From positions 5,735,134 to 5,755,133 of the forward strand of contig NC_135562.1 of the NCBI RefSeq assembly GCF_964340395.1: DNA of 20,000 nucleotides, given 5' to 3'. The stretch comes from Glandiceps talaboti. Taxonomy: Eukaryota; Hemichordata; Enteropneusta; Spengelidae. The notes under the pieces are model-generated. The model did not search any database. It was given only the letters and a program-made list of their open reading frames with translations, and was not told where the DNA came from. Shown piece by piece: positions 8,385 through 20,000 of the stretch. Within the stretch, counting starts at the first letter, position 1; every line of letters starts with the position of its first letter. Made by a program: the position numbers and the translations under genes.

Positions 8385-8561
8385 GTGAGTTTCCTTTTTT
8401 TAATGGAATTCTTAGATTGACGTGTATAAAGAACGAATTAATTCTATCACCGTCTGAGAGGCTAGGGAAAATGCAATGTTCAGTGCTATAAAAATATGAT
8501 GGAATTGTATCTTCACTGACAGTGTTCGAATCCACATAGGGATTGGATTCACGTGAATAAA
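8385..8561 (+). promoter_or_regulatory. Possible intronic stop and poly(A) signal (short isoform)
   Basis: If the donor at 8385 is not used, the frame stays open for 34 more codons to TAA at 8489-8491. AATAAA follows at 8556-8561 with GT/T-rich sequence just after (gtgtaatttcc). This arrangement would give a single-lobe protein with a hydrophobic/basic tail. It may be chance in AT-rich DNA. Confidence 0.25.
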
Positions 8562-8756
8562 GTGTAATTTCCGTACAAACAATTCATATAATAGGTTAGT
8601 AATGTCTGACATTCTTGGATAATTTGAGTTTTCATAACGTGAATTCTTTTTCTCAGAAACCTTTCCAAGTAGTAATCGAGGCCCTCCGGCTTTAGTACCC
8701 TGGAGAATTTATAATGTAATACTAATACACAGCGATTTTTAGAGAGCTTCCCAATT

Positions 8757-9181
<425 letters not shown>

Positions 9182-9742
9182 CCGGGTGTATGAGTAAAAT
9201 GAGTAAAAATATCTATGCCAACGGAGTGAACATTATTTTAAGAAATACAATTTCTTCATTTATGTTTCAATTAAGTGACATATCAAATTCCCACAATATT
9301 ATAAATATATAAAGTATCGAATTCAGTATTCAGTCTATTATACAAAGCTAAGAGAACACAGGTCTCAGTAGTTCAGTAACAGTCGTTTCAGATTTCGTCA
9401 CCTGAACTTAGATCAATTATCTTAAAATGACTATCAATTTAAAGCAAAATGTGCACTAAACTGAATCAGTAGCTTAATTTGTAGTCGACTCGGCAAAACT
9501 CATAAACTTTAATACTTGTAATTCACTACCAGTGATAGAAATCTACAATCGTGTACAATATGTTTCCTCTCCCGGGAAAGGGTCGTTTACTTTAAACTCC
9601 TAAATCAAATTCCACACTGAATGGAAATGACGCTTCGTAACAAAAAAAATAAGACAACACGCACAGATGAAAGGTTTAGAATATGAACCATGATACTCCC
9701 TAATTGAACAGTCGCGACAGATGTTTTGTTCGATACCTAATT

Positions 9743-9756
9743 GTAACCATGGCAAC
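9743..9756 (+). promoter_or_regulatory. Near-perfect palindromic X-box
   Basis: GTAACCATGGCAAC matches both RFX half-sites (GTNRCC and RGYAAC) with a two-base spacer. It is a stand-alone site in the intron, separate from the X-box repeat cluster. Confidence 0.35.
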
Positions 9757-10451
9757 ACTTCTTTGTATATCTGTTTGATTATTAGTGTTATCCTTTCGGA
9801 ATGTAAATGCATTTTCATAGTAACTAGATTGCGGATCCTGCTGGATTTAGTGATACCACTTAGAACCATTCAAGTGTGCGTCTAATAGGTATTATGTTAA
9901 GGCAACGACAAGTGCGTTTAGATTAAAGTTTCAAATAATCGATCCGTCTCGATGCTTTCATTTTATTTCCGTCTGTAACCATACCAAGCACAAATTCAGT
10001 ATTCTCTCTTTTATTTCGTGTTTTATTTTCTTCGTCTTTTTTTTCATCTAGTGTTAACGTTAATAATACTCACAATACTTTATAGGAATGTAGCTGAGAT
10101 TAGGTCACACATCATTTTTTTCGGTTCCGATCGTGGTCGTAAAACCACATTATACCTCTTTACGGCATCATCCAAAACGTACCCGCCAGAGGTAAACATT
10201 TCATTAAGGAAGTCGGCAGAAATACATGTATGTACTCAAGCCTGCTAGAATGGATTCCGATATCCTGACTCAGCTTACTTTATCCCTTGCTAACCCCGAC
10301 ATGTTTACATAGGTAAGGTAATATCATAACAATGGCGCGAAAATGTCATAATAAAATAACACAAACACTTCCTTGTGATGCCATAACGTCGGATCGGAAT
10401 ATAGTTAATTATGATGGAGGTGACACACACATATACACACACATACCCCCA

Positions 10452-10564
<113 letters not shown>

Positions 10565-10830
10565 CATGAAATCGAAATAATGAGATAATGTTGTATTTCT
10601 GTAACGATACGGTATATGGTAATAACTTAAGATGTTATGCCAACACTGTCTTTTTTGCACATACATCATTTGAAATATGACATGTTCGATGATGCGGACC
10701 ATTGCGTCAACCAATCTTGCAGTGGGCATGAAATTCGTTAAGCAGCTGCCAACATCTTTACAACGCATCGATAATTTTAAATTTATGATTATACTAGTAA
10801 ATGTACTACATATACCTGTTTTTTTTTTGT

Positions 10831-13470
<2,640 letters not shown>

Positions 13471-13471
13471 A

Positions 13472-13690
13472 TTATTTCGGCGGGAAACTAAAAGGTACCA
13501 ACATCTTTTTTGCGGGAAACTAAGACATACCGAAATCGTTTTGGTGGGTAACTATGAGGTACCGAAATATTTTTTTTGCGGGAAACTATGATTTACCAAT
13601 TTATAGTTTTTGCGGGAAACTAAAGTGCATGAATATTTTGGTGGGAAACTAAGAAGTACCGAAATCGTTTTAGCGGGAAACTATACAATA
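13472..13690 (+). repeat. ~32-bp minisatellite with seven E2F-site-like cores
   Basis: The unit approximates ttttgGCGGGAAACtaaragg-taccgaaatcg. Cores start at 13480, 13512, 13544 (GTGGGTAAC), 13578, 13612, 13641 (GTGGGAAAC) and 13673, spaced 29-34 bp. GCGGGAAA is the reverse complement of TTTCCCGC, an E2F/DP binding sequence. Copies are diverged except at the core and the taccgaaat segment. Confidence 0.85.
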
Positions 13691-14870
<1,180 letters not shown>

Positions 14871-15352
14871 TAGGAAACTGTAGAGTTGGACGTAAAATGA
14901 GTTTTAGTCTCTATTTGAAACTACATTTCCTTGGACTGTAACCTTTTTGTTAATTACGTTGTATATGTTAATTACCCTTAGGAATTGATTATGTGAAGTG
15001 ACTGTAGGCACTTGTTTACTTAAAGGGCCATGTTCCGATCCCAGATCATCGCATTACTGTTTTCTTAATAAGGCCTGCATAAGGCCTGGTCATTCTTTTG
15101 CTCTGACCTATCGTTTTCTATAGCTCTGCCAAACAACAGTATGTATGTTATATAGATGAATACTCATTTTAATCCATATTTATTCTGCGAGCACAAACGT
15201 TAATTCTTAGTACCTGTTTATATACAAGAGAAGGGGTGTTAAGTGTTAGGAAAGGAGGCATTTCATTCAAAATATATTAACAGATTGGGACGTATAATAA
15301 GGAGATGTGGTAGAAATTTAAGTGACAAATAGAGATTGAATATGTGTGTTCT
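14871..15352. other. Intronic, no gene recognised
   Basis: AT-rich; contains aaggcctg twice near 15070-15090. Nothing else was supported. Confidence 0.4.
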
Positions 15353-15407
15353 GTCTGACTGAAGTGTCTGTTTGTCTGTGTGTGTGTTTGTCTGTCTGTG
15401 TGGTGTG

Positions 15408-15454
<47 letters not shown>

Positions 15455-15530
15455 GGCTGGCTGACTGTTTGTTTGTCTGGCCGTCTTTCTGTTTTGGCTT
15501 ACTGGCTGGCTGGCTGACTGTCTGTCTGTC

Positions 15531-15584
<54 letters not shown>

Positions 15585-15592
15585 TTCTTTGT
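15353..15592 (+). repeat. (TGTC)n microsatellite
   Basis: Two long tgtc blocks (about 15409-15453 and 15519-15582) separated by degenerate tggc/tttg units. Confidence 0.95.
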
Positions 15593-16169
15593 GTGTCATC
15601 TACTCCTAAGCCATGATGTCTGCCATTACCTGGTTATAAGAGATATAACAGTGTAACTGATACTATTTCTCTACCAGCAACATTACGGTAATTGGGGGTA
15701 GCAGGTTTCATGCCCGATTTGTGATAATACCGATAACCTTTTCAATCATGTGGCAAAGCTCTATCAAACGGATAAATCTTAACGTTGACCGTACGTTTAC
15801 CCAATTTAGATGAATGTCACATGATTGCAACCTGGATCGTTTACCAATTATTGACAGTAATGAGCTGAAATCCGAATAAAGGAACTGAAGTGATTGATTG
15901 AATAATAGACTTCTTCATGCCTGAAAGGGAGTAATCGAAGCCTTTATTCGATTCGGTCTTCGAGGATTTGAAACATAAAGGAAGTTTAACACAGGGGAGT
16001 GTACGTGGAGATGTAATTAGTGTACGAGCAGCCGGTTCTTAACTGATCATTGTCAAACTTTTAGCGAGGATTTCTGAGAGATATCTTTTCCCAATGTCAA
16101 AAAATAAACCAAATCAAATGTCATGAGTTTTACTATGTTGATGAACAATTTATACGGAAACCTGGGTAG
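15593..16169. other. Intronic, no gene recognised
   Basis: Unique AT-rich sequence without coding signal or repeat. Confidence 0.4.
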
Positions 16170-16238
16170 CTGACAGACAGACAGACAGACAGACAGATAG
16201 ACAGACAGTCAGTCAGTCAGAGAGACAGAGAGACAGAC

Positions 16239-16281
<43 letters not shown>

Positions 16282-16525
16282 GACATAGAGACAAAGCTAG
16301 AGAGACAGAAACCGAGACAAAGACAGAGAGAGGAGAGAGCGAGGGAGGAGAGAGCGAGGGAGAGAGACAGGCAGAGATAGGCATGCAGGTAGGCAGGCAG
16401 GCAGACAGACAAACAAACAAACAGACAAACAAACCGACAGATCTAGACAGACCAGCCAGACAGACACTGAGACAGGCAGATGGACGGATGGACAGACGGA
16501 CAGACAGCCAGACAGACAGACACGA
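16170..16525 (+). repeat. (CAGA)n compound microsatellite
   Basis: caga units mixed with gaga, caaa, ggca and ggac. It is the reverse complement in type of the (TGTC)n arrays upstream in the same intron. Confidence 0.95.
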
Positions 16526-17465
16526 CTTTCTTTGACTAAAAAGGGCTGGTATTTGTTTATGTCAAGACTTTATGAGTCAGTTTTTAGTGTTTGACTAGGC
16601 GTTGCAGATTATTGTTTATCTAATATTAACAAGTCTTAAAATATTCATGTTCAGCTCAAAGAAATCTTTCGAAAAAATTGATACCATAGACATTTCTATG
16701 TTATCTTAAAGTCATCTTTAAAAGTACGCAGCAACACCGAAACGTAATCGAATTTAGAAGACTAAGGTAATATCGAATTTCCACTCAAAATGCTCTTTGT
16801 TCGCCACTAATGGGCAAACTCGAAGATCCCCGCCACTAAAGTATTTTCTTAAAGCTGATAAAATCGATTGTTTTTGCCATTAGAGAAATCTCGATAAGCC
16901 CTCAATAATCCGTCCTTGTGTATATTTTCAATCCAATAAATACATTACGGAAAGGTACAGACATTCTTTTTATGACTGAAGCACAGGAAAAGCTTTTTCA
17001 AATGTAATGTTATTGATGATAATCTGCGGAAGGAAAAATGAATGATGATGATGACTCTTTATATCGCCATTTGTCGACACTATATCAATACGTGCCATCA
17101 ATAAGTTATGCTTTTAACCGTCTCAAGAACAACATGTGAGTTTTTATGTACCCAGTAAGAGTTTTCGAACAAAGACCATCGTGGAGAGAAATTTCTAAAG
17201 ATTTCATGCACTGCCACTTTTGAAAATTGTAAGTTAATATTTTTAAGCTCCTTTTTACGTTGACAGCTATTCTTGTTATTGGTGATGGAGATCTTTTCAG
17301 GGTTAATAATGTAATCTCACTCAGAAAACATTAAAATGGCGTATGATGCAAAGGAAATAATTACCCATTTAATACATAACACGGAGACTTATAGTAGCAG
17401 TGTGAAACGCGTATTTAAATACATGTATTTGTAATTTGAATGTATTAGTGAGATGTACACAAATT

Positions 17466-17756
17466 GCGCATGCGTAAACACAAGTAACCACTACGTCACA
17501 TCCAGATTGTAGCTCGGCATGCATAACTAATTAATCAGATAATGTGAAGTACTTTATAAGGTTCATTCTGGTTGGTTAGAAAACAAAGGAAACAAGCACA
17601 TCTGTTGGCTGTATTGATGATGAGTGATAACGTGTGTGTATGTTATCCAATCAGTGACAACCTTGTAATAGCTTCACATCCCCCAATTTGATTGCTTATT
17701 AAAGTTTACTTCAAAACTGGAAGTGTTTACCCGGTTTGCTTGCAAATCACTTCCGG
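17466..17756 (+). promoter_or_regulatory. Cluster of NRF-1, CRE-half, TATA-like, CCAAT and ETS motifs
   Basis: GCGCATGCGT (17466-17475) is one base from the palindromic NRF-1 site. TACGTCA is at 17492-17498, ttataagg near 17554, CCAATCAG at 17647-17654, and CACTTCCGG (ETS, reverse) at 17748-17756. This spacing resembles a compact promoter 0.7-1 kb before the terminal exon. Support is by motif only. Confidence 0.25.
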
Positions 17757-18137
17757 TACGTACATGTACAATGACAAAACTTGTGTTCACGTTAATGTAA
17801 CATAATAACTCACTGTGACAAAAAATTGATTTGGGTTATGTTTTTTTTTCACATTGACTTTTTTTTCAAGTAGAAAGCCATAGTGAAGATGTTTTGTTAA
17901 ATAAAAATCCAAAATAAATACTCAATTCTTCATCTATGTTGTCACTTTTAAGCCTCACCGTTTAAAAGAGCACGAGAAACTCCACGCGTACGTGTAAAAT
18001 GCCAACATGTACACATCCTGAAAATATCGTATGAAGGTTAACCTGAGGCTCCTCTAGTTCTCCATCACCTAAACCCCCCCCACCCAGAAATTTATATTCT
18101 ATGTGTAAGCATACACTGTAGGTGACTCGAGCTTTGT

Positions 18138-18151
18138 GTTACCATGGTAAT
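18138..18151 (+). promoter_or_regulatory. X-box-like palindrome upstream of the terminal exon
   Basis: GTTACCATGGTAAT contains the perfect 12-bp palindrome TTACCATGGTAA and both RFX-like half-sites, about 310 bp before the exon at 18459. Confidence 0.25.
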
Positions 18152-18458
18152 AAAAACTGCATTAGCTGTAACTGGAACGTTTTTTTAAAAAAAAACTATT
18201 TTGTTTGATACAATGACTTAAACATAATATCGTACACCCTGCACAGTATTGAATAAAATGTAGTTAAACATATTTGTGTAGATAACAGTACCCATATTGT
18301 GCAATATTTCCAATCAAATTGAATTTTGGGTCCGCACCTAAAATCAGCACTCCACGAAATCCCGATTTTAAATTATTACTATGCCATTAGTAGATAAAAT
18401 AGATAAAATGTTGTCATGTCAATTGTAAAATCGAAATGTTTTCATGTCTTCTTTACAG

Positions 18459-18667
18459 ACAAAAAGATGTACGAAGCGTTCCAAGAATTCGATGAAAATG
18501 GTGACGGTTTTATATGCCGGGACGAACTAAGACGTGCTACGTGGTCAATGGGATTTAGACTTACTGACGAGGAGTTGACCCAAATGATAGCCCAGGTGGA
18601 CCAAGATGGCGATGGGCGTGTGAATTATAATGAATTTACCAAAATGATGAAGGGGTCGTTTCGGTAG
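18459..18667 (+). CDS. Calmodulin-like protein, terminal exon encoding the second EF-hand pair
   Basis: This is the terminal exon, opening at a good acceptor (catgtcttctttacag|AC) in phase 1 and ending at TAG 18665-18667. It encodes two EF-hands with canonical loops DENGDGFICRDE and DQDGDGRVNYNE, flanked by helices such as KKMYEAFQEF and DEELTQMIAQV, and a short tail KMMKGSFR. The phase matches the donor at 8384/8385: the last G of that exon plus AC makes Asp. The inter-lobe linker is then 22 residues from EF to AF, against 23 in calmodulin, which strongly supports joining the two exons. By eye the two lobes are about 48% identical over 67 aligned residues. The Cys at loop position 9 of the first hand is unusual but not at a primary ligand. 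An in-frame ATG at 18416 lies upstream with no stop between, but it is probably intronic. Confidence 0.9.
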
Positions 18668-20000
18668 TGATCAGTCAAAAAACGGATAATGACGTCAACA
18701 CTGAAAGTGTTGTGGCGGCGGCGGTCATATTATGGATTTGGGGTTCGAGCCATAAACTGCCTTATAATATTGGATAAAATGCAATGTCGCCTTAAATTTC
18801 AGTTTCATTAACTAAACATATAAATCATCTTTTGCTCATGCGTAGTGACAACCGGTCACAGAGAAAACGAAGATTTGTGAATACTATCAAGTCATAAAAT
18901 TAATGAGAATGAATAGTTCAGTCAACTTTCGGGAGACGACAAGTTTATGCCTGGCTTCCTGTCAAGGTGTGTATTTCAGGATAGACTGATTACGTTCGGC
19001 ACTGTTGACGCGCGGAGTGATTTTCCCGCTTGTCAAATATAGTCCATAATTTTGATGAAAGACAACTGCTCGAACATCAAACGTAAACTTGTATAGTTTC
19101 GTACTTGGATCTATTCACTATTCATTCATTCGTTATTTGATACATGTAGCTACTCCAAATCTTCAATTTTTAGTGTGCAGGTGAAAGCACTGGCGCCTAA
19201 ACACTTGCGATAACATTCTATATGTCTGTATACCAGTACAGTACTTGTGCCAATGATATTTCCCGCCAAAATTTTTCTGGACAAATTCATATTTTTGCAA
19301 AAAAAAATTGCGTTTTTCGTCATTCTTTTAGACTACATGTATAGAATTAACCTATATCAGTAAAATATGATAAAAAAATCATCGTCTAAAAATGATTATG
19401 TTTCCTAAATTGATGCAAAATAAAAAGGTGGCTTACATAACATTGCACTACCAAGCCAAATTGTGCGTCATAAACTAGTTTTGTATAATATATACTTTAA
19501 TGGCCATATCTTTTTTTCAATTACTCTCAGTTTACTAGACACATTTACGTATGTTTATTGTGTGAGTATTTACGTTTCCAAGACTGCGGCCTACTACATT
19601 AAATAGAATGTTAGATAGAAGTTGCCCTCAGGGCTGTGAAAAGCCAAACGCAGCTAGCTGCACATCCCGCTACTTACACTTAGACATTCCGTAGGCAAGC
19701 AAAATATTTTGTATACAGAATTAAACATCCTGACGACAACTCAAGATAGATGCCGTCAGTATATCGATAGATACAATAATTATATGATAATTATAACGTA
19801 GGAATTTATACTGTTTATTAATCTAACAATTTATCAGAACTTATTTCATATTTGCTTTAACATGCATATTTTATCTTTTCAAAAAATACAACTGAACATT
19901 TTACCCATTCTTTGCATACGATGGCTCTTGTGTCTCTCCCTTATCTTGTCTTTGTGAAAATGATGTAGGTCTTATATTTTAATCAAGTGTACCAGCCGAG
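18668..20000 (+). other. Presumed 3' UTR and downstream flank
   Basis: This sequence follows the stop codon of the calmodulin-like gene. The first canonical AATAAA after the stop is at 19419-19424, followed by a G/T-rich stretch (aaggtggctt), so the 3' UTR could be about 770 nt. The rest is AT-rich. It includes a perfect 12-bp palindrome GCAGCTAGCTGC at 19650-19661 and a reverse-orientation TTTCCCGCC near 19260. No coding or RNA gene was recognised. Confidence 0.4.
19419..19424 (+). terminator. Candidate polyadenylation signal AATAAA
   Basis: This is the first exact AATAAA downstream of the TAG at 18665-18667, with GT-rich bases a few nucleotides beyond. Only position and sequence support it. 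Confidence 0.3.

Noticed and set aside
8520-8545. tRNA/SINE B-box-like gttcgaatcc
   Set aside because: No A-box at the required upstream distance and no cloverleaf or poly-A/T tail.
9600-9869. 89-codon minus-strand ORF
   Set aside because: No domain or splice context, and it overlaps an X-box-like site; it is consistent with chance.
18738-18756. tRNA T-arm-like ggttcgagcc
   Set aside because: No matching acceptor, D or anticodon arms upstream.

Overview
The window looks like a metazoan nuclear genome, most likely an AT-rich marine invertebrate; the species cannot be told from sequence alone. The reasons are split coding exons with GT-AG boundaries and a roughly 10 kb intron, a Penelope-like retroelement, small foldback elements, and an extreme load of tetranucleotide and dinucleotide repeats. 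No bacterial-style operons, CRISPR arrays or convincing tRNA/rRNA genes were seen.

Left third (1-8.1 kb). A 5'-truncated, frameshifted Penelope-like element (703 to about 1860) lies between two (TATG)n arrays of the same orientation, and a degenerate hammerhead-like motif sits in its 3' tail. Next come a 400-bp array whose strand sense flips ((TATG)n then (CATA)n), a possible promoter and first exon (3765-4124) with a perfect donor but no matching partner, and a (CA)35 run. At 5.74-6.70 kb is a diverged repeat whose best-conserved core, GTTACCATAGAAAC, occurs 8 times and matches the RFX-family X-box. After it come a five-copy 46-bp tandem repeat and two neighbouring copies of a foldback, MITE-like element.

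Right two thirds (8.1-20 kb). One gene is supported: a calmodulin-like EF-hand gene on the plus strand. One exon (8135/8145-8384) encodes two canonical EF-hands; a second, terminal exon (18459-18667) encodes two more. The exons join in phase across a 10,074-bp intron. If translation starts at 8135 the protein is 152 aa, close to calmodulin's 149. If the exon instead begins at the acceptor at 8145, it is a phase 1-1 module of exactly 80 codons and more exons lie upstream. The intron carries long (GA)n, (TA)n, (TATC)n, (TC)n, (TGTC)n and (CAGA)n arrays, several of them complementary to each other, an exact 45-bp duplication, and a minisatellite with seven E2F-site-like GCGGGAAAC cores. The last 1.3 kb is presumed 3' UTR and flank.

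The best candidates for something undescribed are the X-box satellite, the E2F-like minisatellite, the lobe-per-exon layout of the calmodulin-like gene, and the Penelope remnant embedded in a microsatellite.
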